A stretch of 64,000 nucleotides of DNA from Persicirhabdus sediminis (GCF_016595495.1 NZ_JAENIM010000039.1:711094-775093), one strand, 5' to 3'; positions 1 to 9,399 are shown, counted from the first letter of the stretch. Notes: a model not told the origin generated them from the letters alone. Numbers and translations: made by a program.

Positions 1-10
1 TTCGTTTTTG

Positions 11-45
11 AGCGGGCTGGAGAAATCTAGCCCGCTCTTTCGTTT
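11..45 (+). terminator. Intrinsic terminator of a gene left of the window
   Basis: An 8-bp perfect stem (AGCGGGCT at 11-18, AGCCCGCT at 29-36) is followed by the T-rich stretch CTTTCGTTT on the plus strand. The minus-strand side has no T-tract, so it most likely ends a plus-strand gene lying outside the window and does not serve the E2 gene at 134. Confidence 0.6.
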
Positions 46-133
46 CTCAAAACACACGCCTAGCCAGCTGGAAGAAATACTCGCAGCTAGCTAATGAAAA
101 TAGCTATCAGGCAGAGAAACATTAAACCTCGGG

Positions 134-1369
134 TTAGAGGTCTTCTGGGCGCTGCAGTAGCTGCACGACGCGATTGAGCAGCATGCCAGCGCCGCCGCCA
201 TCAACAACGCGGTGGTCGAATGTAAGCGCGAGCTCAGCCTCTGTGACTGGCACAAATGCCTGCACATCTTCACTCCACACCGGTTTTTTCACCCCAGCTG
301 AAAGCCCAAGAATCAAGGTTTCGTTAGGCAGAGGAATTGGCGTCCCCCATGTCAGCCCAAAGGTACCAAAATTAGTGACGGTTGCGATACCTCCACGGGT
401 CGCTTCATCAGCCAGCCTGCGGTTGCGTGCTTGTTTCACTAGGTCGGCGTATTCAGCCGCCAGATCAGCTAATTTCTTGGTATCCAGCGAGCGCAATATG
501 GGCACCAGCACACCATCTTCCACCTGCACCGCCACACCAATATCAATGGCACGCGGGTGCACGATTTTGTCGCCAATGAGATATCCAGCTACCGCTGGGT
601 TTTCAGCAATGGCAATGGCAAAGGCGCGCAGCACATACAATGTTGGACCCGGTTTTGAGGCCAGCGACTTCCTGTGATGAAGCAATTTGTCCATCACCAA
701 TGGATGGCCAACACTAGCCAAGGGACGAGTCCAGCTGCGACGCATAGAATCAGCTACCCCCATGCGCATTGGTGATGCGTTAGATCGCGGCCAGGTGTCG
801 ATGTAGTCGAGGAATTTTTCTAAATCCTCAACCGTCACGCGACCACCAGCGCCACTACCAACAATAGCAGAAATATCTGCTGCCTGCAGGCCTAAGTCGT
901 TCATGCGAGCACGCATTCTAGGCGAAATGTAATGGGCGCCAGCGCGTCCAGCTGGCACCGGCAAACCTTTCACGTTAGGCTCAATGACCTTGGGTTCACG
1001 GTAAGCGTCATCGTCTACCTTGAAATGTAAATTTTCCTCCTCGGCATCTGATCCAGCTGGCTGATCATCCCCTTCTTCCGCCATGTGCTCTTCCACGGTG
1101 GATACGCCAGTGCGTTTGATCTCAGCTTCATCTACTTCTAGCAGCGCGAGCACAGATCCAACTGGATAGGTCTCCCCTTCTTTAGCTAGAATTTCAATGA
1201 CTTCGCCACAGCACAATGTGGTCACTCCCATTGTGGCCTTGTTGGTCTCAACTTCAATCACCTCGTGATCAGTCTCCACCCGGTCACCAGGTGCAATTTC
1301 CAGGCGCAAAATGGTGGCCTCGGCGATGGATTCACCTAGCTGAGGCATCAGAATGGGAACAGATGGCAT
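134..1369 (-). CDS. Dihydrolipoyl acyltransferase (E2) of a 2-oxo acid dehydrogenase complex
   Basis: The E2 core moves the acyl group from its lipoyl arm to CoA. Residues 1-80 form one lipoyl domain with the lysine to be lipoylated in ETNKATM (K44). An acidic linker follows (about 85-120). Residues 148-188 are the peripheral subunit-binding domain, and the rest is the catalytic domain with HRVVDGGGAG (H386, D390). A length of 411 with a single lipoyl domain is normal. It is the last gene of a minus-strand operon, 11 bases after E1beta. The E3 lipoamide dehydrogenase gene is not in the window. The sequence alone does not tell me whether pyruvate or branched-chain 2-oxo acids are the substrate. 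Confidence 0.93.
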   Translation of the reverse strand: MPSVPILMPQLGESIAEATILRLEIAPGDRVETDHEVIEVETNKATMGVTTLCCGEVIEILAKEGETYPVGSVLALLEVDEAEIKRTGVSTVEEHMAEEGDDQPAGSDAEEENLHFKVDDDAYREPKVIEPNVKGLPVPAGRAGAHYISPRMRARMNDLGLQAADISAIVGSGAGGRVTVEDLEKFLDYIDTWPRSNASPMRMGVADSMRRSWTRPLASVGHPLVMDKLLHHRKSLASKPGPTLYVLRAFAIAIAENPAVAGYLIGDKIVHPRAIDIGVAVQVEDGVLVPILRSLDTKKLADLAAEYADLVKQARNRRLADEATRGGIATVTNFGTFGLTWGTPIPLPNETLILGLSAGVKKPVWSEDVQAFVPVTEAELALTFDHRVVDGGGAGMLLNRVVQLLQRPEDL

Positions 1370-1380
1370 AAATAAAAATC

Positions 1381-2349
1381 TTAGTATTTGAGGAGGTTTC
1401 TCAGTGAGGCGGCAATCGTCTGCGGTGTCGGTCTATGGTCAGCCCAAAGCTTTGGATGGTATGGGATTGGCGTATCGCGAGCATTCAATCTAGCTGGCGG
1501 TGCGTCGAGCAAGTGAAATGCATCAGCAGCCACGCGAGAGACGATTTCTGCAGTCACACCTCCCCATGGGAAAGCTTCGCCAACAGCTAATAACCGACCA
1601 GTTCTAGCAACGGATGCAATCACCGTATCGGTATCAATAGGCTTAATACTGCGCAGGTCAACTACTTCGATCTCCCAGCCACCTTCATCGTATAACATTT
1701 CCGCGGCGCGCACAGCCTCGTGAACCATGGCGCTGTAGGTGACCACTGTGGCATGTTTGCCAGCTCGGGTAATACGCGCTTTACCAATCGGCAGCCCATC
1801 ACCCTGCAGCGTGCTGGATTTCAGCCAGCGGTAGAGGAATTTGTGTTCGCAGAAAATAACCGGATCTTCTAGCTGGATAGATTCCACCAGCATTTGATAG
1901 GCATCAGCCACGGTAGCTGGAGTGACAACGACTAGACCGGGAAAACTTGCATAAATCGCCTCCAGACTCTGGCTGTGAAATGGCCCAGATCCAGGGGTGC
2001 CGCCTGATGGCAGCCGCACGGTCATTGGCACAGGCACGCCAGTACGGTAAAAGTGAGTTGCCGCGTGGTTGACGATCTGATTGAGCGCGATGGTTGAGAA
2101 ATCAGCGAACTGCATTTCTAAAACTGGTCGCATGCCCTCCAGCGCTGCGCCCATAGCCACGCCAGCCATGGCGTCCTCGCTGATAGGTGCATCTAGCACT
2201 CTACCCGGATAGAGATCTTGGAGACCTTTGGTCGCTTTAAATGCGCCGCCAAATTTGCCAATATCCTGACCGTAAAGAAAGACTCTATCGTCATCTCTGA
2301 GAGAATCATTCAAAGCCGCGTGAATGGCATCGATGTAGCTGAAATCCAT
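1381..2349 (-). CDS. 2-oxo acid dehydrogenase E1 component, beta subunit
   Basis: This is the beta chain of a heterotetrameric, thiamine-diphosphate-dependent E1 that decarboxylates a 2-oxo acid and reductively acylates E2. At 322 residues it has the usual size. It shows the transketolase pyrimidine-domain pattern (SEDAMAGVAMGAALEGMRPV, then FADF) and the C-terminal transketolase domain with VVDLRSIKPIDTDT and VGEAFPWGG. It starts 6 bases after the E1alpha stop with AGAAGG just upstream, so the two subunits are probably made together. The EHKFLYR segment resembles both pyruvate and branched-chain enzymes, so the substrate is left open. Confidence 0.93.
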   Translation of the reverse strand: MDFSYIDAIHAALNDSLRDDDRVFLYGQDIGKFGGAFKATKGLQDLYPGRVLDAPISEDAMAGVAMGAALEGMRPVLEMQFADFSTIALNQIVNHAATHFYRTGVPVPMTVRLPSGGTPGSGPFHSQSLEAIYASFPGLVVVTPATVADAYQMLVESIQLEDPVIFCEHKFLYRWLKSSTLQGDGLPIGKARITRAGKHATVVTYSAMVHEAVRAAEMLYDEGGWEIEVVDLRSIKPIDTDTVIASVARTGRLLAVGEAFPWGGVTAEIVSRVAADAFHLLDAPPARLNARDTPIPYHPKLWADHRPTPQTIAASLRNLLKY

Positions 2350-2355
2350 ATCCTT

Positions 2356-3393
2356 CTATTCTTCCAATTCTCCGTGATACATCGTCCGCCAATCATCATG
2401 GTGTGGATGAGGCGCGCTTTCCTGTTGCGTTTGCGCCACTGCACTTTGCACTTCAGCCACAGCCTGCGCACGCATTTCATCCAGCTGAGAGCGGGAAAAT
2501 ACCCCCGCATCAATCAGCTGACCTTCAGCCACTTGCATACAATCACGCGCTAATCCTGAAGCGCGCATTTCAGCTGGCACATAGGAAGCGTCATCGTGCT
2601 CGCCGTGACCGCAAAGTCGCAGCAAATCAGCAACCACCAGCTGAGGTCCGCCGCCATCTCTAGCTGCCGACACTGCCTTTTTCATCGTCTCAGCCACGGC
2701 AATCAGATCATTGCCCTGAACTTTGTGCCCAGCTACGCCATATCCTCTGGCCCGGTCGACCAAGTCGGCGCAAGCAAACTGGCGGTCATTGCCGGTAGAA
2801 TATGCAAATTGATTATTCACCACCAGAACGACCATGGGCAATTTTTCTACCGCAGCAGTATTGAGCCCTTCATGAAAAGCTCCTGTGGAGGTGGCGCCGT
2901 CACCTAGGCTCGTCGCGCCAACCACACCTTCTAATCTTCCCTGCATGCGCCGCGCCATGAGCATTCCAGCTACTAAGGCTACGGATGAACCAAGGTGGGA
3001 AATCATCGCTGGCATTCCCTCTTGTGGTCGCCCGCGGTGAATGTTGCCGTCGCGTCCTTTCATTGGTCCTTCTACAGAACCTAAGTAGGTGCGAGTTACA
3101 TCCATCAAGGATTCACCAAAAGCGGTTCGCCCCGCTTGATCGCGGATTAGTGGCGCAAAAATATCGATACCACGATGCAGGTAGCTGGCTAGCGAGCCGC
3201 TCACGGCTTCGTGACCGCGACCCAAATAAACGCCACCAACAATCTTACCCGCTTTGTATAAACTACTTAGCTTATCTTCCAAGACGCGGGCACGCAACAT
3301 AGCGAGATAGATTCTAGGCAAATCCTCCCTAACTCCTGAGAGATCATTGCGATCGATTCTATCCTCTCTAGTCACTGGCACGAGCGGGATCAT
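2356..3393 (-). CDS. 2-oxo acid dehydrogenase E1 component, alpha subunit
   Basis: Alpha chain of the thiamine-diphosphate-dependent E1. The ThDP-binding motif begins GDGATSTGAFHEGLN and ends in VVNN, as expected for the GDG-x(~25)-NN pattern. YLGRGHEAVSG and the GRDGNIHRG segment are family features. It is first in the E1alpha-E1beta-E2 operon, so the operon promoter should lie in 3394-3450 on the minus strand. The length of 345 is typical. The first 20 residues are charged and poorly conserved, so a slightly later start is possible. Confidence 0.93.
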   Translation of the reverse strand: MIPLVPVTREDRIDRNDLSGVREDLPRIYLAMLRARVLEDKLSSLYKAGKIVGGVYLGRGHEAVSGSLASYLHRGIDIFAPLIRDQAGRTAFGESLMDVTRTYLGSVEGPMKGRDGNIHRGRPQEGMPAMISHLGSSVALVAGMLMARRMQGRLEGVVGATSLGDGATSTGAFHEGLNTAAVEKLPMVVLVVNNQFAYSTGNDRQFACADLVDRARGYGVAGHKVQGNDLIAVAETMKKAVSAARDGGGPQLVVADLLRLCGHGEHDDASYVPAEMRASGLARDCMQVAEGQLIDAGVFSRSQLDEMRAQAVAEVQSAVAQTQQESAPHPHHDDWRTMYHGELEE

Positions 3394-3719
3394 AGATCGT
3401 TCTCATTCCAAGGTGCAACAGCTGATTAACAAAAAGGCATAATTAATTGCGCCAGCTGACACACTATACAGCGAAATCCATTCAAGCTGAACCAGTCGCT
3501 GTCAAACGGATAGATTTGTATGCCAAGCGACATCGTAGGCCAAATGTTTTAATGAGTCCTGCACAGCTGATGGCGCCGCCATTCTGGCCAATACACACAA
3601 TATTGATAAATCATAAGCGAGAAAGATAAGTGGCGAAAAATCCCATTGCCAGATTCCGTACAATCCCCCATACACAAAGCAAGTTTATCACTATTTCACC
3701 ACTTATAATCTAATTAATC
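3394..3719. promoter_or_regulatory. Divergent intergenic region with a -10 box for the amino-sugar operon
   Basis: This 326-base gap separates the minus-strand E1alpha gene from the plus-strand nucleotidyltransferase gene, so it must hold both promoters. A perfect TATAAT at 3704-3709 sits 10 bases before the ATG at 3720, which implies a very short leader or a leaderless transcript. I see no convincing -35 box and no gene. The short open frame at 3447-3629 has no recognisable protein features. Confidence 0.45.
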
Positions 3720-4631
3720 ATGAGCAAACTCACACTTCTTGTTCTTGCTGCCGGAATGGGCAGCCGATACGGCGGACTCAAACAAATGGACTCCATGGGA
3801 CCAAATGGAGAAACTGTACTCGATTATTCAGTCTATGACGCCATTCGCGCTGGATTTGAAAAAATCATTTTCATCATCCGTGAAGATTTCGCCGATGAAT
3901 TCAAAGAAAAAGTGGGCTCAAAATTTGCTGACCAAATCGCGGTCGACTACGTTTTCCAGGACCTCAATGATTTACCAGAAGGATACTCGCTGCCAGAAGG
4001 TCGCGTGAAACCATGGGGCACATCACACGCCATTCGCGCAGCTCGCAACGTGATCGACGGACCATTTGCAGTTATCAATGCTGACGATTTTTACGGTCAA
4101 GATGCCTACAAGCAAATCGCTACATACTTCAGCGACAAAAATGCTGACTCCGATAAAGACCACTACTGCCTGATTGGTTACCCAATCGTCAACACACTTA
4201 GTGACCACGGCAGCGTTAACCGCGGCATCTGCACCAACGACGGTCAACTGCTTAAAGAAGTTGAGGAGGTCACCGAAATTTCCCGCCAGGAAGATGGCAC
4301 AATCAAAGGCACCGGCATGAACGGTCAACTCCGCGACGTTCCTGAGAGCTCAATTGCCTCCATGAACTTCTGGGGATTCCCAGCCAACTTCCTCGACAAA
4401 CTCGAAGCTCACTTCATCGAATTCCTCAAAGAATACGGCAATGAAATGAAATCTGAGTGCTTCATCCCTACTGTGGTAGACGAGCAAATCAACCTCGGCG
4501 CCGCCGAATGTGAAATCATCAAAACTAGCGCAATCTGGTTTGGCGTGACCTATCCAGAAGACAAAGCCGCCTGTGTTGATAGCATCAACAAGCTCATCGA
4601 AGCTGGCGAATACCCAACACCACTTAGCTAG
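3720..4631 (+). CDS. Sugar-1-phosphate nucleotidyltransferase family protein
   Basis: An NTP_transferase (GT-A fold) protein of 303 residues. The N-terminal signature LVLAAGMGSRYGGLKQ binds the nucleotide, and VINADDFYG (about residue 117) provides the metal-binding acidic pair. Such enzymes join NTP and a sugar 1-phosphate to give NDP-sugar and pyrophosphate. The next gene is an anomeric N-acetylhexosamine kinase-like protein and the third is a UDP-sugar 4-epimerase. I therefore infer that the substrate is GlcNAc-1-P or GalNAc-1-P made by the kinase, probably with UTP. The nucleotide specificity is not visible in the sequence. Confidence 0.8.
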   Translation: MSKLTLLVLAAGMGSRYGGLKQMDSMGPNGETVLDYSVYDAIRAGFEKIIFIIREDFADEFKEKVGSKFADQIAVDYVFQDLNDLPEGYSLPEGRVKPWGTSHAIRAARNVIDGPFAVINADDFYGQDAYKQIATYFSDKNADSDKDHYCLIGYPIVNTLSDHGSVNRGICTNDGQLLKEVEEVTEISRQEDGTIKGTGMNGQLRDVPESSIASMNFWGFPANFLDKLEAHFIEFLKEYGNEMKSECFIPTVVDEQINLGAAECEIIKTSAIWFGVTYPEDKAACVDSINKLIEAGEYPTPLS

Positions 4632-4670
4632 ATCCAGCTAAGTCACACTCAACACTTACAAAAATTTACC

Positions 4671-5774
4671 GTGAAATCACAATCACCCAGAGAAATCGCT
4701 GCACTCTTCGATATGCGTGCAGATTTCATTCAAGCTCATCGCTACGGATCAGGTCACATCAATGATACTTTCCTAGCTGAATACGACCAGTCAGGCCTAC
4801 GCGTGAAATACATTCACCAATGCCTCAGCGAAGCCGCATTCAAAAACCCAGTCCAGCTGATGGAAAACATCGCACGCGTGTGTGATCACAACCTCAGCCA
4901 GCTGATTGAGCAAGGCCATCCAGAAGCCTACCGCCGCACCCTCACGCTGATTAAATCCAAAGATGGCAAGCCATACGCCATCGATGCCAATGGCAGATAC
5001 TGGAGAACTTACCTGTTTATCGACAGAGCGCGCACTTACGATTTCATCGAGAGCCGCGAGCAAGCGATCGAAGCCGCTAAAGCATTTGGTGAATTCCAGA
5101 AGCTAGCTGCCACATTACCAGGCGAGCCACTGCACGAGACCATCCCAGACTTCCACAATACCAAACAACGCTACGCAAACCTTGCCAAAGCAATTGCGGA
5201 AGACAAACACGGTCGCGCCGCTGAAGTCCAGGACCTCATCGACGAATACATGAAATATGAGCCCGTCTCATCTACCATCGTCGACAAGCTGGAATCTGGC
5301 GAACTGCCAACACGCGTCACTCACAATGATACCAAGCTCAACAACGTCATGCTGGACGACGTCACCATGCAGGGCATCTGCGTGATCGACCTCGACACCA
5401 CTATGCCAGGGTCAACTCTGTACGACTTCGGCGACATGGTGCGCACCGCTACTTGCAATGCCCCAGAAGACGAAAGCCAGCTGGACAAAGTGATTGCCGA
5501 CCCTGACATGTTTGAAGCCCTCGTTGAAGGCTACCTCTCATCAGCGAAGGAATTCCTCACCGACACAGAAATGGATCTGCTTGGATTTGCCGGTAAGCTC
5601 ATCACTATCGAATGTGGTGTACGTTTCCTCACTGACTACCTCGACGGCGACGTTTACTTCCGCACTCATTACGACGGCCAAAATATCTCACGCTGCAAAC
5701 GTCAGCTCGCGCTAGCCAAATCACTTGAAGCGCAAAATGACGAGTTTGAGAAAATCATCGCCAAATATCGCTAA
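4671..5774 (+). CDS. nahK: N-acetylhexosamine 1-kinase-like protein (NahK family)
   Basis: An aminoglycoside-phosphotransferase-fold kinase of 367 residues starting with GTG. The catalytic loop reads THNDTKLNNVMLD (Brenner motif), followed by the metal-binding VIDLDTTMPGSTLYDFGD. The C-terminal pattern ECGVRFLTDYLDGDVYF matches what I remember of bifidobacterial NahK (LnpB), which phosphorylates GlcNAc or GalNAc at the anomeric carbon. It lies 39 bases after the nucleotidyltransferase and 21 before the epimerase in one operon. Homologs are sometimes mislabelled as mucin-desulfating sulfatase. The family assignment is strong, and the exact sugar is inferred. Confidence 0.8.
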   Translation: MKSQSPREIAALFDMRADFIQAHRYGSGHINDTFLAEYDQSGLRVKYIHQCLSEAAFKNPVQLMENIARVCDHNLSQLIEQGHPEAYRRTLTLIKSKDGKPYAIDANGRYWRTYLFIDRARTYDFIESREQAIEAAKAFGEFQKLAATLPGEPLHETIPDFHNTKQRYANLAKAIAEDKHGRAAEVQDLIDEYMKYEPVSSTIVDKLESGELPTRVTHNDTKLNNVMLDDVTMQGICVIDLDTTMPGSTLYDFGDMVRTATCNAPEDESQLDKVIADPDMFEALVEGYLSSAKEFLTDTEMDLLGFAGKLITIECGVRFLTDYLDGDVYFRTHYDGQNISRCKRQLALAKSLEAQNDEFEKIIAKYR

Positions 5775-5795
5775 CTCCCACCGTTCACCAATATC

Positions 5796-6725
5796 ATGAA
5801 CATTCTAATCACTGGCGGATCTGGATTCATCGGCTCACACATTGCCGAGTACTTCCAAGGTAAAGCTGACTCAATCCGCATTCTCGACAACCTGAGAACT
5901 GGCTACAAACACAACCTCGACGGACTCGACTGCGAATTCATCGAAGGATCCATCACCGACCGCGAGCTGGTAAAAAAAGCCGTTCAAGGTGTTGATTACA
6001 TTTTCCACATGGCTGCCATGGTAAGCGTGCCAGAATCTATGGAAAAGCCAGCTGAGTGTGTTGACATCAACGTCAACGGCCTACTCAACGTGCTCGAAGA
6101 AGCATCCGCAGCTGGTGTGAAAAAACTCGTTTTTGCCTCATCCGCAGCCTGCTACGGCGACGACCCAACCGTGCCAAAGCTGGAATCTATGGTGCCTCAG
6201 CCAAAGAGCCCGTACGCCATCACCAAACTCGACGGCGAATACTACCTCGAGATGTTCCGCCGCGAAGGCAAGCTGGACACCGCATCTATCCGCTTCTTTA
6301 ACGTCTTTGGCCCACGCCAAGATCCTAAAGGTGCCTACGCCGCCGCTGTGCCTATCTTCATTGAAAAGGCTCTCGATGGCGAAGAAATCACCATCTTTGG
6401 TGACGGCGAGCAAACTCGCGATTTCATCTACGTCAAAGACATCGTTGGCGCGCTGGTATTTGCCGCCATGAATGAAGAAGTCAACGGCACAAGCAACGCA
6501 GGTTACGGTGGCCAAATCACCATCAACGACCTCGCTGAAGGCATCATCAAAGCTGCTGATAGTCAGGCGAAAATCAACCACCTTCCAGACCGACCAGGCG
6601 ACGTGAAACATTCACGCGCCAGCGCTGAGCGCTTGCTCAACTTCGGCTGGAAACCTCAGTTCACCCTAGACCAAGGGCTGGCTGAAACGCTCGAATTCTT
6701 TCAGCAAAAATTAGCCCTGCGCTAA
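5796..6725 (+). CDS. NAD-dependent UDP-sugar 4-epimerase (GalE/WbpP type)
   Basis: An extended short-chain dehydrogenase/reductase of 309 residues. It has the NAD-binding GGSGFIGS near the start, a catalytic serine in FASSAACYG, and the YAITK tyrosine-lysine pair. FNVFGPRQDPKGAYAAAVP and FGDGEQTRDFIYV are typical of GalE-like epimerases. The GPRQDPKGAYAAAVP stretch resembles the WbpP group, which prefers UDP-GlcNAc/UDP-GalNAc. As third gene of the operon it would interconvert the UDP-HexNAc formed by the first two enzymes. Substrate preference is an inference from resemblance and context. Confidence 0.82.
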   Translation: MNILITGGSGFIGSHIAEYFQGKADSIRILDNLRTGYKHNLDGLDCEFIEGSITDRELVKKAVQGVDYIFHMAAMVSVPESMEKPAECVDINVNGLLNVLEEASAAGVKKLVFASSAACYGDDPTVPKLESMVPQPKSPYAITKLDGEYYLEMFRREGKLDTASIRFFNVFGPRQDPKGAYAAAVPIFIEKALDGEEITIFGDGEQTRDFIYVKDIVGALVFAAMNEEVNGTSNAGYGGQITINDLAEGIIKAADSQAKINHLPDRPGDVKHSRASAERLLNFGWKPQFTLDQGLAETLEFFQQKLALR

Positions 6726-6758
6726 TATCAGATGCATCTGGGCTTTTCATCCCAGCAC

Positions 6759-6782
6759 ATACCGCTACATTAGTGGCGGTAT
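6759..6782 (+). promoter_or_regulatory. Hairpin covering the start codon of the deacetylase gene
   Basis: ATACCGC (6759-6765) and GCGGTAT (6776-6782) form a perfect 7-bp stem with a 10-base loop. The 3' arm includes the first two bases of the ATG at 6781, so in the mRNA the start site would be paired. There is no T-tract after it. It could damp translation initiation or serve as a weak boundary after the epimerase gene. The function is not shown. Confidence 0.35.
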
Positions 6783-7944
6783 GATTTTGCATCTCAAAAA
6801 CGCCATCATTGCCCCGCTCATCGCGCTTGGAATTTCCAGCTCGTGGGCGGACAATGAGGTCTCAGCTGGCACATCTCAGCAGAAAATTGTCGACGACGGC
6901 ACCCGTGTGACCGTGCTTGGGTATCACGATTTCTCTAGCGAAAAAGAAGCCACTGAGATGCTTCTGCCAACGGATAAGTTTGAGAAACAACTGCAGGCGC
7001 TCAGAGAGCTTGAAATTGAAGTCATTAGCCTTGAGCAATTTCTAGCGTGGAAAAATGACGACGCACCGATTCCGCCTAAATCCGCCCTCATCACCATTGA
7101 TGACGGCTGGCGCAATGTTTACACCGAAGCCTACCCGCTGCTCAAACAATACAATTACCCATTCACTCTCTTTCTCTACCAAGACTTCATCGACAAAGGC
7201 GAGCTCTCGCTAACTACGGAGATGATCGTCGAAATGCAGAAAAATGGCTGTTCTATCGGCAATCACTCGGTCACTCACCCCTACCCATCGAAGGTGAAAA
7301 AACATGCCGAAAAAGGGCAAGCCGCCTACGAGGCATTCATCCGCACCGAACTGGAGAAATCCAAAAACTTCCTCAGCAAAAAGTTTAATACTCAGGTCAC
7401 CACCTACGCCTACCCTGGCGGTTATTACACCGAGGAGATGTTTCCCATTGCCGATGATCTCGGCTATGACGCACTATTTACCGTCGAGCCAGGCAAAGTG
7501 GATAAAACCACTAACAACCACCTCATTCCGCGCTACATCGTGCTCGGCACTCACGATAGCATCTTCCGCAATGCCACCACTTTCCAAGCGACACAAAAAA
7601 TCAAACCGTCAGCTGGCGCGCTGATCCAACAGACTCCTTATCCGGTGCAGCCAGAACCTGGCGTGCGCGTAGCTGATAGACTGCCAACCATCACCGTCGA
7701 CCTCAAGCAGCTAGATAATATTGACCCTGAGTCAATTGTCATGCGCGTCGAGGGTTTCGGGCGTGTGCCAGCTAGCTACGATAATTTAAGCAAATCGCTG
7801 TCGTGGAAGGTAAACCGCAGGCTGCGCCACCAAAGCTGCAACATCACTGTGCAGTGGAAGCTCATCGACGGCGAAGAATACGAAGAGCCACTCAAGTGGA
7901 GTTTTATCGTCGACCACGAAGCCGCTTACGAACCAGCTGAATAA
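6781..7944 (+). CDS. Secreted polysaccharide deacetylase (CE4/NodB domain, PgaB-like)
   Basis: A carbohydrate esterase family 4 protein of 387 residues with an N-terminal signal peptide (hydrophobic residues 8-23, cut likely after SSSWA). The NodB domain shows motif 1 as LITIDDGW (the usual TFDDG with I for F), motif 2 as GNHSVTHPY (metal-binding histidines) and motif 3 as TYAYPGGYY. The order is that of PgaB/IcaB-type poly-N-acetylglucosamine deacetylases. A C-terminal beta-rich region of about 100 residues follows. It likely removes acetyl groups from an N-acetylated glycan outside the cytoplasm. The amino-sugar operon just upstream fits this role but is only circumstantial. Confidence 0.78.
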   Translation: MILHLKNAIIAPLIALGISSSWADNEVSAGTSQQKIVDDGTRVTVLGYHDFSSEKEATEMLLPTDKFEKQLQALRELEIEVISLEQFLAWKNDDAPIPPKSALITIDDGWRNVYTEAYPLLKQYNYPFTLFLYQDFIDKGELSLTTEMIVEMQKNGCSIGNHSVTHPYPSKVKKHAEKGQAAYEAFIRTELEKSKNFLSKKFNTQVTTYAYPGGYYTEEMFPIADDLGYDALFTVEPGKVDKTTNNHLIPRYIVLGTHDSIFRNATTFQATQKIKPSAGALIQQTPYPVQPEPGVRVADRLPTITVDLKQLDNIDPESIVMRVEGFGRVPASYDNLSKSLSWKVNRRLRHQSCNITVQWKLIDGEEYEEPLKWSFIVDHEAAYEPAE

Positions 7945-7959
7945 TTCAGCCAGCGCACC

Positions 7960-9312
7960 ATGGACGATTTATTTCAACCGCCACCACCAGAACCTAGCAA
8001 CGCGTATAAAAATACCGGCGACGCCCCGCTAGCTGCTCGCATGCGACCACAATCGCTAGAGGAAATTGCTGGCCAGAAACACATTCTAGCTGAAGGCAAA
8101 CTTCTGCGCCGCGCCATCGAGGCGGATAGATTTTCGTCGCTCATCTTTTACGGCCCGCCAGGAACGGGAAAAACCACGCTAGCGACAGTCATCGCTAACA
8201 GTACGGATTGTCGCTTTGAGGCACTCAATGGCGTTGAATCTAACGTGGCTGAAATCCGCGACAAAATCGCCCAAGCGCAAACATGGCGACAAATCAAAGA
8301 CAGACCGACGATTCTATTCATCGACGAAATCCACCGCTTTAACAAAGCGCAACAGGACGTCCTGCTGCCGCACATCGAGCGCGGCGCAGTTAGATTCATC
8401 GGCGCCACCACTCACAACCCCTACTTTTATATCAACTCACCTTTGGTTTCGCGCTCGCAGGTATTCCAGCTAGAAGCCGTGCCAGAGGACGAACTCATCA
8501 TTCTACTCAAACGCGCGCTGACGGATAAAGAACGTGGACTCGGTCAGCTGGACATCACAGCTGACGATGACGCGCTGCGCCACTTAGCCGCCATCTCCGA
8601 CGGCGATGCACGCAAATCACTAACCGCACTAGAGCTCGCCGCCACCACCACGCCAGCTCACGATGGAAAAATCCACATCGATCTCTCCGTAGCTGAAGAA
8701 TCCATCCAGCAAAAAGCGATTGTCTACGACGCGGATGGCGACGCCCATTACGACACTATCTCGGCATTCATCAAATCTATCCGCGGATCCGATCCTGACG
8801 CAGCCCTCTACTGGTTAGCCAAAATGCTAACCGCTGGCGAGGACCCACGATTTATCGCTCGCAGACTAGTGATTTCAGCCAGTGAAGACATCGGCCTAGC
8901 GGATTCTAATGGACTCAGAGTAGCGCTCGCCGCCCAGCAAGCATTTGAATCCTTAGGTATGCCCGAAGGACGCATCCCGCTAGCTCACGCTACCGTCTAT
9001 CTAGCCACAGCGCCAAAATCCAACAGCGCATACGCCGGACTCGGCGCCGCCATGCAAGACGTAGCCAGCGGGCGTACACTAACGGTGCCAGCTCATCTAA
9101 GAACCAGCACTCGCAAAAAGCTAGCTGAAGCATCTGGCGCCAGCGCCGAGCAGCTCGCCTATCAATACAGCCACGATTACGAAGGCAACTACGTTCCGCA
9201 AGCCTACCTCCCTGAAGGGAAATGTTATTATCAGCCAACTGAAAACGGCCTGGAAAAACGCATCAAAGAGCGGCTCGAATATTGGCACCAACTGCGTGAA
9301 CAATCAAAATAA
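7960..9312 (+). CDS. rarA: Replication-associated recombination protein A (RarA/MgsA), AAA+ ATPase
   Basis: A clamp-loader-like AAA+ ATPase that acts at stalled replication forks. Walker A is GPPGTGKTTLA, and Walker B with sensor context is ILFIDEIHRFNKAQQD. The N-terminus has the family start LAARMRPQSLEEIAGQ. The C-terminal half holds the tetramerisation domain (ISAFIKSIRGSDPDAALYWL and RRLVISASEDIGLAD), diagnostic for RarA rather than RuvB or DnaX. The length of 450 is normal. It lies 15 bases after the deacetylase gene and may be co-transcribed with it, without an evident functional link. Confidence 0.95.
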   Translation: MDDLFQPPPPEPSNAYKNTGDAPLAARMRPQSLEEIAGQKHILAEGKLLRRAIEADRFSSLIFYGPPGTGKTTLATVIANSTDCRFEALNGVESNVAEIRDKIAQAQTWRQIKDRPTILFIDEIHRFNKAQQDVLLPHIERGAVRFIGATTHNPYFYINSPLVSRSQVFQLEAVPEDELIILLKRALTDKERGLGQLDITADDDALRHLAAISDGDARKSLTALELAATTTPAHDGKIHIDLSVAEESIQQKAIVYDADGDAHYDTISAFIKSIRGSDPDAALYWLAKMLTAGEDPRFIARRLVISASEDIGLADSNGLRVALAAQQAFESLGMPEGRIPLAHATVYLATAPKSNSAYAGLGAAMQDVASGRTLTVPAHLRTSTRKKLAEASGASAEQLAYQYSHDYEGNYVPQAYLPEGKCYYQPTENGLEKRIKERLEYWHQLREQSK

Positions 9313-9399
9313 CAATAGTGACAGCTAACATTGGTAAATTCTTACATGCCTGAGAAAAGTATTGTGGATTTACCGCCAATAGTTTTTTAAAGCTCCGAC

